Under the pieces are notes generated by a model. It saw only the letters and a program-made list of their open reading frames with translations, was not told the origin of the DNA and searched no databases. Made by a program: the position numbers and the translations under genes. Shown piece after piece: positions 1-8,555 of a DNA stretch of 64,000 nucleotides (position 1 is its first letter; each line of letters opens with the position of its first letter). Source of the stretch: Pseudoduganella dura (GTDB lineage Bacteria; Pseudomonadota; Gammaproteobacteria; Burkholderiales; Burkholderiaceae_D); NCBI RefSeq assembly GCF_009727155.1, contig NZ_WNWM01000002.1:1364001-1428000 (forward strand), given 5' to 3'.

Positions 1-970
1 ACTCCATGATCTTGTTCATCGTGGACTTGTCGTTCATGTCGTTCGCCACGTCCGGGTTCACGCATACGTCGGACGTGTTCAGCATTTCCAGCAGGTCCTG
101 GTCAGGCACGCGGCCGGTGAACGTCACGTAGTCGGCAATGCCCATCTTCACGGCCAGCGCCTTCATCTGGTCGAGCGAGGTACCGCCGCCGACGAGACCG
201 AAATGCACGTCCTTGCGGCCCATGTCGACGATCAGGTGGCGGGCGGCTTCCAGCAGCAGGTCGATGCCTTCCTGCGCGCCCATCACGCCGACATAGCCGA
301 CCAGGTAGCGCTTGCCCTTCTTCAGCGCTTCCACGGGCGGCAGCACGCGCAGGCGGTCCAGTTTCGGGCCGCTGCGCACGACATAGCAGCGATCCGGATC
401 CATGCCGCCGCGCTCGATGGCGATGCGCTTGTACGACTCGTTGGTGGCGATCGACACGTCGGACGTCTTGAACGACCAGCGCTCGAACAGCACCATCAGC
501 TTGTAGAAGAAATCGCGGCGTCCGAACTTGGCTTCGTACAGTTCCGGGTTGATGTCGTGGTGATCGAACAGGAACTTCTTGCCCATCGTGAGCTTGAAGA
601 AGCCGCCGATCAGGAACAGCAGGTCGGGCGGGTTGCACGCGTGGATCACATCGAAGCCGTGCTTGAACAGCACCTTCCACGCCAGGCGGAAGGTGTGGAA
701 CAGCGCCGCCGAATATTCGATCGCGTAGCCCTTCGCGCCTTCCGCTTCGAGCGGGAGCTTGTAGCGGTAGATATGGATGCCGTCGACTTCTTCGTAACGG
801 CCCTCGTAACCCTTGCCCGTCGGGCAGATGATCGAGACTTCGTAGCCGTTCGCATGCAGCGTGGTCGCTTCCTGCCACACGCGCCGGTCGAATGGCGATG
901 GCAGGTTCTCGACCAGGATCAGGACGCGGCGGGGCTTGCCCCCTGCTTTGCCCTTACCAGCAGATACCAT
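1..970 (-). CDS. GT4 glycosyltransferase, C-terminus cut by window edge
   Basis: A minus-strand reading frame starts with ATG at 970 and is still open at base 1, so only the first 323 residues are visible. The product begins MVSAGKGKAGGKPRRVLIL and continues with the N-terminal Rossmann segment of GT4 enzymes (LVENLPSPFDRRVWQEA, then DVIHACNPPD and FDHHDINPELYEAKFG). The start of the second domain follows (YLVGYVGVMGAQEGIDLL, FGLVGGGT). These are hallmarks of retaining GT-B transferases that add a sugar to a lipid-linked oligosaccharide on the cytoplasmic face. The start lies inside the end of the dehydrogenase gene (17-bp overlap, different frame), so the two are probably translationally coupled. 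The EX7E donor-binding region is beyond the edge. The sugar specificity cannot be read. Confidence 0.85.
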   Translation of the reverse strand, partial: MVSAGKGKAGGKPRRVLILVENLPSPFDRRVWQEATTLHANGYEVSIICPTGKGYEGRYEEVDGIHIYRYKLPLEAEGAKGYAIEYSAALFHTFRLAWKVLFKHGFDVIHACNPPDLLFLIGGFFKLTMGKKFLFDHHDINPELYEAKFGRRDFFYKLMVLFERWSFKTSDVSIATNESYKRIAIERGGMDPDRCYVVRSGPKLDRLRVLPPVEALKKGKRYLVGYVGVMGAQEGIDLLLEAARHLIVDMGRKDVHFGLVGGGTSLDQMKALAVKMGIADYVTFTGRVPDQDLLEMLNTSDVCVNPDVANDMNDKSTMNKIME

Positions 971-2264
971 CGTACTGGCCTCCGCTTTGCTCCTTGCTGA
1001 TGCGCACGAGGTCGACGATGTTCTGGCCATCCTTCAACAGGCCCGGGACCTGCTTGAATTCGGCGGCGCCGTTGCCGATCACCACGGTATCGGCGAAGGC
1101 CAGCACTTCCTCCATCGAGTTTACCATCAGCTTCGAGATGTGCGGAATGTGGTTCAGGATGTAGTCCTGGTTGGCGCCGGTCAGCGCGGCCAGGTTCACG
1201 TTCTTGTCATACAGTTTCAGTTCGTAGCCCTTGCCCAGCAGCGTCTCGATGACGTCGACCAGCGGCGATTCGCGCAGGTCGTCGGTGCCGGCCTTGAACG
1301 AGAAACCGAGGATGCCGATCTTGCGGGTGCCCTTGTCGACGATCATCTTCACGCCCTTTTCCACCTGCTTGCGGTTCGACGGCAGGATCGAATCGAGCAG
1401 CGGCAGTTCCAGGTCCAGCGAGCGGGCCTTGTAAGTCAGGGCGCGCACGTCCTTCGGCAGGCACGAGCCGCCGAAGGCGAAGCCCGGCTTCATGTAGTAA
1501 GGCGACAGGTTCAGCTTGGTATCCTGGCAGAAGATCTCCATCACCTTGTGGCCGTCGATGCCGACCGCCTTGCAGATGTTGCCGATCTCGTTGGCGAACG
1601 CCACCTTGACGGCGTGCCAGGTGTTGTCCGTGTACTTGACCATTTCGGCCGTGGCGACATCGGTGCGCACCAGCGGTGCGTCCATCTTCTCGTACAGCTT
1701 GACCAGCATCTCGCCGGCGCGCTCGTCGGACTCGCCGATCACGGTCTTCGGTGGATGGTAATAATCGTAGACCGCGGTGCCTTCGCGCAGGAATTCCGGG
1801 TTGTTGCAGACGCCGAAATCAACGCCGGCCTTCTTGCCGGAAGCGGCTTCCAGCGACGGGATCACGACCGAAGTCATCGAGCCCGGCAGCATCGTGCTGC
1901 GTGCGACCACCACGTGGAAACTATCCTTGTCCTTGATCGCGGCACCGATCTGCTCGCACACCTTGCGCACGTGCGACAGGTCCAGGTTGCCGTTCAGCTG
2001 CGACGGGGTGCCCACGCAGATCAGCGACATGTCGCTGCCGAGCACTGCATCGCGCACGTCGGTGGTGGCGCGCAGATGGCCGCTCTTGACGGTCGTCGCG
2101 ATCATCTCGCCGATATCCTTCTCGATGATCGGCGTGGTGCCGGCGTTGATCAGGTCGACTTTCGTCTGGTTTGGATCGACGCCGATCACTTCATGTCCGT
2201 CGGTTGCCAGGCAGCCGGCAGACACCGCCCCCACGTAGCCCAGGCCAAAGATACTGATTTTCAA
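954..2264 (-). CDS. algD: GDP-mannose 6-dehydrogenase (AlgD type)
   Basis: The 436-residue protein opens with a Rossmann NAD site (MKISIFGLGYVGAVSAGCLA) and contains the catalytic cysteine motif FGGSCLPKDVRAL near residue 270. It ends in GICW, the C-terminus I know from Pseudomonas AlgD, and its middle (CVGTPSQLNGNLDL, NPEFLREGTA) also reads as AlgD rather than UDP-glucose dehydrogenase. The known reaction is two-step NAD oxidation of GDP-mannose to GDP-mannuronate in the cytoplasm. Here it would supply a uronic acid donor for the polysaccharide made by this locus. It lies 11 bp downstream of the heparinase-like gene, in one operon. UDP-glucose as substrate remains possible, because both belong to the same superfamily. 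Confidence 0.85.
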   Translation of the reverse strand: MKISIFGLGYVGAVSAGCLATDGHEVIGVDPNQTKVDLINAGTTPIIEKDIGEMIATTVKSGHLRATTDVRDAVLGSDMSLICVGTPSQLNGNLDLSHVRKVCEQIGAAIKDKDSFHVVVARSTMLPGSMTSVVIPSLEAASGKKAGVDFGVCNNPEFLREGTAVYDYYHPPKTVIGESDERAGEMLVKLYEKMDAPLVRTDVATAEMVKYTDNTWHAVKVAFANEIGNICKAVGIDGHKVMEIFCQDTKLNLSPYYMKPGFAFGGSCLPKDVRALTYKARSLDLELPLLDSILPSNRKQVEKGVKMIVDKGTRKIGILGFSFKAGTDDLRESPLVDVIETLLGKGYELKLYDKNVNLAALTGANQDYILNHIPHISKLMVNSMEEVLAFADTVVIGNGAAEFKQVPGLLKDGQNIVDLVRISKEQSGGQYDGICW

Positions 2265-2275
2265 GATACTGCTCC

Positions 2276-4285
2276 TTAAATGTTTGATTTACCGCTTGCG
2301 ATGTCGCCTGCCACGTCCAGCGTGATCCGGGTTTCGATCTCGGTCGTGCCGCCGATCCGGCCGCGCCACACGGCTGTCGTGATCGCGGCTTTTTCGTCGA
2401 ACCTGCGCGAGATCCAGCCACTGATGGGGGCTTCGCTGCAACGCAACAATTCGGGCCGGTCGCCGAACGTACAGCTCATCCTTAATCCATTGTGCCGGCC
2501 ATGCGCAACCAGGCCGTTCCCGTCCGCCTCCACCCGGCAGCTTTCGCCGAAGTGCCAGTGCAGGGCGATATCATGGTCGCCCCGGCATTCTAATATATCT
2601 TTTACAACAACAGCGTTACAATTTGCATCGAATTGTATGATGCGGCGGTGCAATACGGGGTCCGCCATCCTGCCGTAGCCATCGTGCTCGCCTTCAAATT
2701 GTTGCAAATCAGCATCAGCCGAATGGGCCAGCAGGCGTGCATTTGCCTTGCGCAACCACATGAAGTTGCCACCGATTTCCGACTGGTCCTGGCCATCGAC
2801 CTGCACCGTATTGTGTGCGGCGGTACTGCGGAAATAATCGCGCCATGCCTTTTGCGTGTGATAGGCATATGTACCGGGATCGATCAGCAGCTCTTCGCCG
2901 CCGGCCGACAGCGTGAACGACAGCGCATCGGCGTGGCCGTGCGCGGCAATCGACAGGTAGCCCAGCGGCGCACAGTCGACGACGATGCGCACTTCGCCGG
3001 GATTGCCGAAGTTCTTGCCCAGCAGATAATAACCGCCTTCGGGGAAGGCCAATACCGGCCGTTCGGGCGCCTCGCCCAGCGCGTCCCACTGCCCGACGCC
3101 GCCGGCGCCGAACAGCCAGCGGTTCTTGTCGTCGAGTCCGCCAGCCTTGCGCTTGAAGTCGCCGCGCTTGAACAGCAGCGCGCAACTGGCGAGCAGCGAG
3201 CGATAGGGGCTCCAGCCGGCTTCGTAGGACAGGCGGACCATCTGGGCATCGTCGGCATCGCCCGTCATGGGAACATTGCCGCTCACATCCATCAGCGCCG
3301 CCACGAATTCGGCCAGCCGTTCGAGCCGTTCCAGGTAGGCCGCCGAGAAGCCGGCGCCGTTCGTCAGGCCGATGCGATGGCACAGCAGCATCATGTCCAT
3401 CACCTCGTGCTGGTAATAGATCGCCTGCTCCTTGTTGACGCCGTCGGCAAAGTTCTGCTCCATCGCCTCCGCCTCGATGCCGCGCCGCGCCAGGGCTTCC
3501 CAGCGCGCGCTTTCCGGCCAGCACGGCCATTGCACGCTGGCCACGAACAAGCCCATGTATTCACCGAACAAGTGATTATTGGCCGACGAATGACGCGAAA
3601 AGTAGCCGCGGATGAAATGGCAGTGCTGATAGATGTTGTCGAGCCAGCGGCGCTGGAAGCGCTTGCCGTCGTCGCCCTTGAACAGGGCGCTGTCGGCGCC
3701 GCCCAGCAGCTGCCATGCGAAGGCCCAGTTCAACAGGCGCACAGCCAGTTCCAGCGAACTGGTCCAGTGCACGCCGATCGGGTACGGGCATTGATCGAAC
3801 CAGGATTCCAGCAGCAGGCGCGCGCCGGCCGCATAGCGCTGGTCGCCGGTCGCGCGCCATGCCAGTGCCAGCGTGACGAGCTCGAGGTGCCGGCTGGGCT
3901 CCCACAGGTACTTGATATCGCCGACGACCGATTCGCGGCGGTAGTCGATGGCCTTGCCCAGCTTCATCGGCGCCACGGTACCGGTCTTCGGATCGCGGTT
4001 CCATTGTGGCGGGAAGCCAAGGTTGAGCCCGCGCATCGCGAAGACATTCCAGCGCCCGGCGAGGATCGCATCGGCCGCGGTGCGCAACGCGGCGGCGTCC
4101 ACGCCCTGCGCCGGATCGCCGATGAACGTGGCGCCGAAGCGTGCCATGGCCGGGGCTGGCGGCGTGTGCGCGAGGCCGATGCCGACCTTGCTGGCCTTCT
4201 TTTGCGCCAGCTGCTGGACCCGCCAGAGGATTTCCGGCACGCCCATCAATTTCAGGCGATTGACCTTCCATGCCAGTGTACTCAT
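2276..4285 (-). CDS. Heparinase II/III-family protein, no signal peptide
   Basis: The 669-residue protein has an all-helical N-terminal half (alginate-lyase-like toroid, including WTSSLELAVRLLNWAFAW and HSSANNHLFGEYMGLF). It ends in a beta-sandwich heparinase II/III domain with AAHGHADALSFTL, LLIDPGTYAYH and RSTAAHNTVQVDGQDQSE, where the conserved His and Asn/His residues of the family sit. Family members are polysaccharide lyases that cleave next to uronic acids. The N-terminus (MSTLAWKVNRLKLMG) shows no classical secretion signal, which is common for the copies carried in exopolysaccharide clusters. Its start overlaps the stop of the upstream glycosyltransferase by ATGA, so it is co-translated. 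It could trim or turn over the polymer; activity and location are inferred. Confidence 0.85.
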   Translation of the reverse strand: MSTLAWKVNRLKLMGVPEILWRVQQLAQKKASKVGIGLAHTPPAPAMARFGATFIGDPAQGVDAAALRTAADAILAGRWNVFAMRGLNLGFPPQWNRDPKTGTVAPMKLGKAIDYRRESVVGDIKYLWEPSRHLELVTLALAWRATGDQRYAAGARLLLESWFDQCPYPIGVHWTSSLELAVRLLNWAFAWQLLGGADSALFKGDDGKRFQRRWLDNIYQHCHFIRGYFSRHSSANNHLFGEYMGLFVASVQWPCWPESARWEALARRGIEAEAMEQNFADGVNKEQAIYYQHEVMDMMLLCHRIGLTNGAGFSAAYLERLERLAEFVAALMDVSGNVPMTGDADDAQMVRLSYEAGWSPYRSLLASCALLFKRGDFKRKAGGLDDKNRWLFGAGGVGQWDALGEAPERPVLAFPEGGYYLLGKNFGNPGEVRIVVDCAPLGYLSIAAHGHADALSFTLSAGGEELLIDPGTYAYHTQKAWRDYFRSTAAHNTVQVDGQDQSEIGGNFMWLRKANARLLAHSADADLQQFEGEHDGYGRMADPVLHRRIIQFDANCNAVVVKDILECRGDHDIALHWHFGESCRVEADGNGLVAHGRHNGLRMSCTFGDRPELLRCSEAPISGWISRRFDEKAAITTAVWRGRIGGTTEIETRITLDVAGDIASGKSNI

Positions 4286-5355
4286 GATTTCACCGCTCCC
4301 AGCGATTCGTAAAGACGTTCGACCTGCGGCAGGATCGCCTCGGCTGAAAACGATTGTTCGACCTTGCGGCGCGCCGCCTCGCCCATGCGGCGGGCCAACC
4401 CTTGATCGCTCAGCAATTGCTGCCAGCGGGCGGCGAGCGCGGCCACGTCGCCCGGCTCGACCAGGAACCCCTCGACCCCGTCGCTGACCGCTTCGGGAAT
4501 GCCGCCGACCGGCGTGCTCAGGATCGGCAACCCGGCCGCCATGGCCTCGAGCACGCTCATCGGCAAGCCTTCGTTATAGGACGGCAACGCGTAAATCATC
4601 GCCTCGCTCAACGCCTGGCGCTTCGCATCGCCGCGCACCCAGCCCAGGAAGCGGACCTGCTGCGCCACGCCCAGCTCCGCCGCCGCCGCGCCGGCTTTTT
4701 CAACCTCGCCATCGCCGCCCATGTGCAACGACAGCGCCTGCCCATCCGGCAACGTGGCCATGGCGCCCAGCAGGTCGTATGTACCCTTGCGGGGACCGAC
4801 ACGGCCGAAGAACAGCGTACGGCCCGGCGTGCGGCGATTCCAGTCGGGGGCGGGTTGCGGCACCAGTACCGGGTTGTAGATCACCGACACCCGCGCCTCC
4901 GGACATACGCCTTCGATCCACTGCCGCCAGGTATCGGACAGCACGACCACCCGCGACGCATGACGGAACGTCGAGCGGATCAGGTGCTGCTTCAGCGCAC
5001 CACTTTCCTTGCCGTAGAACACATGGAATTCGGCGCCGTGCAAGTGCAGGATCGACGGAATGCCGAACAGGCGCGCGCCGAGCATGAACATCGACTTGCG
5101 CCAGAAACTGGCGCGCGATGCGGTATGCACGTGCACCATCGACACTTGGCGACGCAGCAACATCGAGGCGAAACGCACCAGCGCGCCGCCGAAAGTCTTC
5201 AGTTTGACGGCGGCATTGCCGTCGCGGTGGGTCGACAGGTATTCGACCGGATAGCGATCGAATACGCCGCCATCGCGGTAGACGTTGATGACCGACGCAA
5301 TGCCGCCCATCGTATCGGGATGGGTCCCGATCATTAGGATCTTCTTCATGTTCAT
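4282..5355 (-). CDS. GT4 glycosyltransferase
   Basis: A 357-residue GT-B glycosyltransferase. The N-terminus carries the glycine-rich acceptor loop (GTHPDTMGGIASVINVY) and VHVHTASRASFWRKS. The C-terminal domain has TLFFGRVGPRKGTYDLL and the EX7E donor motif in SYNEGLPMSVLEAMAAGLP followed by GGIPE. It therefore transfers a nucleotide-activated sugar with retention, most likely onto the lipid-linked repeat unit. The gene sits between the CapK-like gene (45-bp gap) and the heparinase gene (4-bp ATGA overlap). M1 and M3 are both possible starts; the first ATG is used. Donor and acceptor are unknown. Confidence 0.9.
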   Translation of the reverse strand: MNMKKILMIGTHPDTMGGIASVINVYRDGGVFDRYPVEYLSTHRDGNAAVKLKTFGGALVRFASMLLRRQVSMVHVHTASRASFWRKSMFMLGARLFGIPSILHLHGAEFHVFYGKESGALKQHLIRSTFRHASRVVVLSDTWRQWIEGVCPEARVSVIYNPVLVPQPAPDWNRRTPGRTLFFGRVGPRKGTYDLLGAMATLPDGQALSLHMGGDGEVEKAGAAAAELGVAQQVRFLGWVRGDAKRQALSEAMIYALPSYNEGLPMSVLEAMAAGLPILSTPVGGIPEAVSDGVEGFLVEPGDVAALAARWQQLLSDQGLARRMGEAARRKVEQSFSAEAILPQVERLYESLGAVKS

Positions 5356-5400
5356 TCGTGGAGACCGGCAGCGACCCGGGGCGGGTACTGCCGGGAGCCC

Positions 5401-6714
5401 TCAGGCCGCGGTACGCTCGCGGGTTTCGACCAGCTTGCGCTTGCCGTTCGGCGCCAGGGGAATATCCTGCACTTCCTCCAGATCGATATCGAAGAACGTG
5501 CCCCAGCGCTTGAGCTGCGCGCCGAGCACGAAATCCTTCTGCTCGGCGCTCAGCGGCCCGTGCTTGCCGACCACCGCCAGCCGGATCGCGCCGGGGCGCT
5601 TCTGCTGGATCTGGTACAGGCGGACAAAGTCCCACGTCACCTCGTCGATCACGACCGACAGCCCCGGAATCCGGTTACCCGTGCGGTCGATCAGGAATTC
5701 CTGCTCGCGGCCGTCGATCACTTCGCACACGCCATTCGCATCGATCTTGCCGAAGTCGTTGGTACGGTACCGGATCAGCGGCATGACATCGTTCCACAGC
5801 GACGTGCCGATGATCTCGGACGAAGCACCCTCCACCCGGTTTTCGTTGACGGCATACAGCGGCTCGAAGCGGTACGGCAGGTAGCGCCCGCCCTGGTAAC
5901 CGCCGAACGCCAGGTTGGTGCGCTCCGATTGTCCGTAGCTCATCGATGCAGGCGCATGGAACAGGCCGTCGATCGCCGCGAGCTGCTGCTGGGTCACCGG
6001 CTCGGAAACGAGGAACACGGCCTTGACCTTGAAGTCCAGATCGCTGTCGCGGATGATTTCGGCCAGGGCCGAGGCCGAGCTCGGATACGCGTGCACGTAG
6101 GCTGGCTTGACCGTGTTCAGCGCGCTCAGGATATGACTGCGGTGCTTCGGGTCCATATGGTACGGCGACAGCATCAGGCGGTTGCCGATCACGCGCGTGG
6201 GATCTTCATGCGCCTGCCGGCGCGCATCCGCTCCGATCCGCAGGTACATGCTCTTGTCGAACGTAAAGCCGGTCTTGCCCCACTCGTGGGTCAGGAAGGC
6301 CTTCTCGATGTCGGCCAGGCGCTTGTTGCGCCACAGGCCGATGCCCTGGCCGGACGAGCCGCCGCTGGTCACGTAGTTGAGGAAGCGGGGATTGAGGCGC
6401 TCGTCGAGGAAATCGCGCTGGCGGCTCATCACCTCTGCCTTGGTGAGATAGGGGAAGCGCTGCAGCAGTTCGCGCGGCGATTCGTTGGCCAGTTGCGCCG
6501 CGCTCAATTTCATCGTTTCGCGGTAATACGGCACATGGGTGCACGCGACTGTCAGGATGTGCCGCAAGCGGGCATCCGCGGCGGCGCGGATCGTCTCCTG
6601 ATCCGCGTCCAGCAATTTCATTACCTTGAAATAGGCTGGATGATAAAGCACGCGACCGGGGATGTACTTTCGGTACGCGTAGTATTTCTTTTCAAGAAAA
6701 TCGATGTAACTCAT
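5401..6714 (-). CDS. CapK / phenylacetate-CoA ligase-like adenylating enzyme
   Basis: The 437-residue protein resembles the PaaK/CapK branch of the AMP-forming adenylate enzymes. It has an N-terminal helical region (ACTHVPYYRETM), the P-loop-like YVTSGGSSGQGIGLW near residue 117, and a C-terminal part with IIGTSLWNDVMPLIRYRTNDFG, matching the adenylate-binding RYR-D segment. Proteins of this type are frequent in capsule and exopolysaccharide clusters, where they are thought to activate an acyl or amino-acid group that decorates the polymer. The true substrate is unknown. It lies between two GT4 genes on the same strand, with a 214-bp gap upstream that contains a possible promoter. Confidence 0.8.
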   Translation of the reverse strand: MSYIDFLEKKYYAYRKYIPGRVLYHPAYFKVMKLLDADQETIRAAADARLRHILTVACTHVPYYRETMKLSAAQLANESPRELLQRFPYLTKAEVMSRQRDFLDERLNPRFLNYVTSGGSSGQGIGLWRNKRLADIEKAFLTHEWGKTGFTFDKSMYLRIGADARRQAHEDPTRVIGNRLMLSPYHMDPKHRSHILSALNTVKPAYVHAYPSSASALAEIIRDSDLDFKVKAVFLVSEPVTQQQLAAIDGLFHAPASMSYGQSERTNLAFGGYQGGRYLPYRFEPLYAVNENRVEGASSEIIGTSLWNDVMPLIRYRTNDFGKIDANGVCEVIDGREQEFLIDRTGNRIPGLSVVIDEVTWDFVRLYQIQQKRPGAIRLAVVGKHGPLSAEQKDFVLGAQLKRWGTFFDIDLEEVQDIPLAPNGKRKLVETRERTAA

Positions 6715-6864
6715 CCGTTAACCTATGGAATACAAATATTGGGGTGCTTGCGGCGGTACGGCTGGAGACGGACTTCCGTCCGGCTGTCTTGCAGGTCCGC
6801 TCCCAAAAGCCGGGTCCACATGCCTGGCACCTTACGAGAGCGGGCGGTACGTACTACATGTCTA

Positions 6865-6895
6865 ATTATAAACGTTTTACCCGGCCCGGCAGCAA
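6865..6895 (-). promoter_or_regulatory. Possible sigma-70 promoter before the CapK-like gene
   Basis: On the minus strand a perfect TATAAT (6865-6870) lies 19 bp from TTGCTG (6890-6895). The -35 is weak and the spacing is long, so this is only a candidate internal promoter. It would give a leader of about 140 nt for the gene starting at 6714. The surrounding sequence is locally AT-rich compared with its neighbours. Confidence 0.3.
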
Positions 6896-6928
6896 GGATT
6901 GTGCAGCGCAGCACCAGCAGTATATCGA

Positions 6929-8221
6929 CTACTTCGCAGCCAGTGCGCGATAACGCGCGGCCACGCGTGCAGCGATGGTGCGGTAACTGCGTTCCGCCTC
7001 GATGAACGCGGGGCCCCGGCCGGCACGCCGGCGCGCAGCCTCCGGGTCGCGCAGGATCCGGCCCAGCGCCTCGGCCATCGCGGCAGGTTCACTGGCCGTC
7101 AGCCAACCGGCTTCGCTGCTCTGCAGCACGATCTGCTGGTCCGGAATATCGTTGCCCACGGCAGGCATGCCGAGCGCAAGATATTCGAGCAACTTGGTCG
7201 GCGAGCTGACGTCGTACAGCCGGCCCCGGGGGATGTAGGAAACGGCGGCATCGGCGGCGGCCAGCAGTTGCCATGCCTCGATCGATGGCAGCCAGCCGGT
7301 GATGAGCATGGCGTCGCCCACCCCGCACTGTTTCGCATATTCCAGCAATTCAATCTCGTCCGAGGACGTGGCCGAATTACCGATCATGAGCAGGCGGGCC
7401 GTCGGATGCTGGGCCCGCAGCAGCACGAGCGCGTCGACCACGCGCTCGAGGTTGCGTGCCTTGTCCAGCGTGCCGAGATAGGCAATCAGCGGCACGTGCT
7501 CCCAGCCCGGGAGACGCCGTGGCGCCAGAGTGCGATCTTCCAGCAGCTCGGTATCCACCCCCATCGGTACCGGCGTCATGCGTTCGGCCGGGATGCCGCG
7601 GTCGCGAACATAATGCAGCATTGCATCGCTCTGGACGAAAACATGGTCGGCAGCCGGAAGTACGCATTTGTACAGCAAGGCTTCTTCCGCCCGTCCTTTC
7701 AGCAGGACAAGATAATTGCGGAAGGTTCGGCGGCGGGCCAGATTCGCCTCGGCACGCTCGACCCGCCCTTCGCTCATCAGGTAGGAAACCCAGTAATAGA
7801 ACGGGATCCCTTTCAGGCGCGCCACGCACAATGCCAGCAGGCCGATCGTGACCATGTCGCGCACCTGGACGGCGGCATATTCGCCCCGCCGCGCCGACAG
7901 CAACATGCGCAGGCACAACCACCCATACGCGAGCTCCCTGCGCAGCCGGCTGCCATGGTAGGACGGCCGGGATGCCCGATTGAAGCCCTGCTGCGCGGCT
8001 ACCGCCTGGGAAGGCATGCCGACCACGTCGCACTGCACGCCATGGCGAGGCAGGTATTTACCGAACAGGGTTGCCACGTCCACCCGGAACGTCGGCAAGG
8101 CCTCCGGCACGAACTGCAGAATTCTGACCGGCGATGATTGAACGCTGCTGGACGTATCGCCTGCCGGTGCGAGTTGTGGCTGTTGCTGTGGATGCTGCTG
8201 TGGTTGCCGCTCTTGTTGCAT
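6929..8221 (-). CDS. GT4 glycosyltransferase with glutamine-rich N-terminus
   Basis: A longer reading frame extends upstream, but the ATG at 8221 is preceded by AAGGAAG at good spacing and begins MQQERQPQQHPQQQPQ. A glutamine-rich tail of about 20 residues is followed by the GT-B fold (VRILQFVPEALPTFRVDVATL). The C-terminal donor domain contains PLIAYLGTLDKARNLERVVDAL, ISYIPRGRLY-like residues and SSPTKLLEYLALGMPAVGND, the EX7E-like motif. The product is 430 residues. It is the first gene of the segment 8221 to 1, which contains three GT4 enzymes, and probably adds one residue of the repeat unit. The polyglutamine-like tail is unusual for the family and may be disordered. Confidence 0.85.
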   Translation of the reverse strand: MQQERQPQQHPQQQPQLAPAGDTSSSVQSSPVRILQFVPEALPTFRVDVATLFGKYLPRHGVQCDVVGMPSQAVAAQQGFNRASRPSYHGSRLRRELAYGWLCLRMLLSARRGEYAAVQVRDMVTIGLLALCVARLKGIPFYYWVSYLMSEGRVERAEANLARRRTFRNYLVLLKGRAEEALLYKCVLPAADHVFVQSDAMLHYVRDRGIPAERMTPVPMGVDTELLEDRTLAPRRLPGWEHVPLIAYLGTLDKARNLERVVDALVLLRAQHPTARLLMIGNSATSSDEIELLEYAKQCGVGDAMLITGWLPSIEAWQLLAAADAAVSYIPRGRLYDVSSPTKLLEYLALGMPAVGNDIPDQQIVLQSSEAGWLTASEPAAMAEALGRILRDPEAARRRAGRGPAFIEAERSYRTIAARVAARYRALAAK

Positions 8222-8555
8222 TCTGTCTTCCTTAAACTTGCTTCGCGACGACGCAGACCGGCGTGCATGAACGCACGCGCCGACATCCACTACATCATGG
8301 CCAGCGCCAGCGGGATCCATGATGACCGACCTGATATTCTCGGATGACGGGCGCCGCCCTGGTGCGGACTGGCCCGGGCGCCGCAGGCGGCGCCGGACAG
8401 GACACGGTTGCGAGCAGTGGCGAAACTGCCGTATAACGCCCAGCGGGCTGCAATCGTCGCTAAATCTTGCTAACACAAGTATAACGTTTATTGCCAGCAG
8501 TTGTTAGAAGACTTTCAATGGTCCGCCCGCGCCGGGGCGTGACCACATTGCACTA
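8222..8555. other. Gene-free spacer between glycosyltransferase and DUF1501 gene
   Basis: About 330 bp without a credible coding frame. The part next to 8221 carries the ribosome binding site of the glycosyltransferase. Around 8460-8505 the sequence is AT-rich and holds a TATACT hexamer on the minus strand, but I see no convincing -35 partner. No U-tailed terminator is visible behind the DUF1501 gene. Confidence 0.5.

Noticed and set aside
102..878. Long minus-strand frame under the first glycosyltransferase
   Set aside because: It is out of frame with the GT4 reading frame that shows clear motifs and runs off the left edge.
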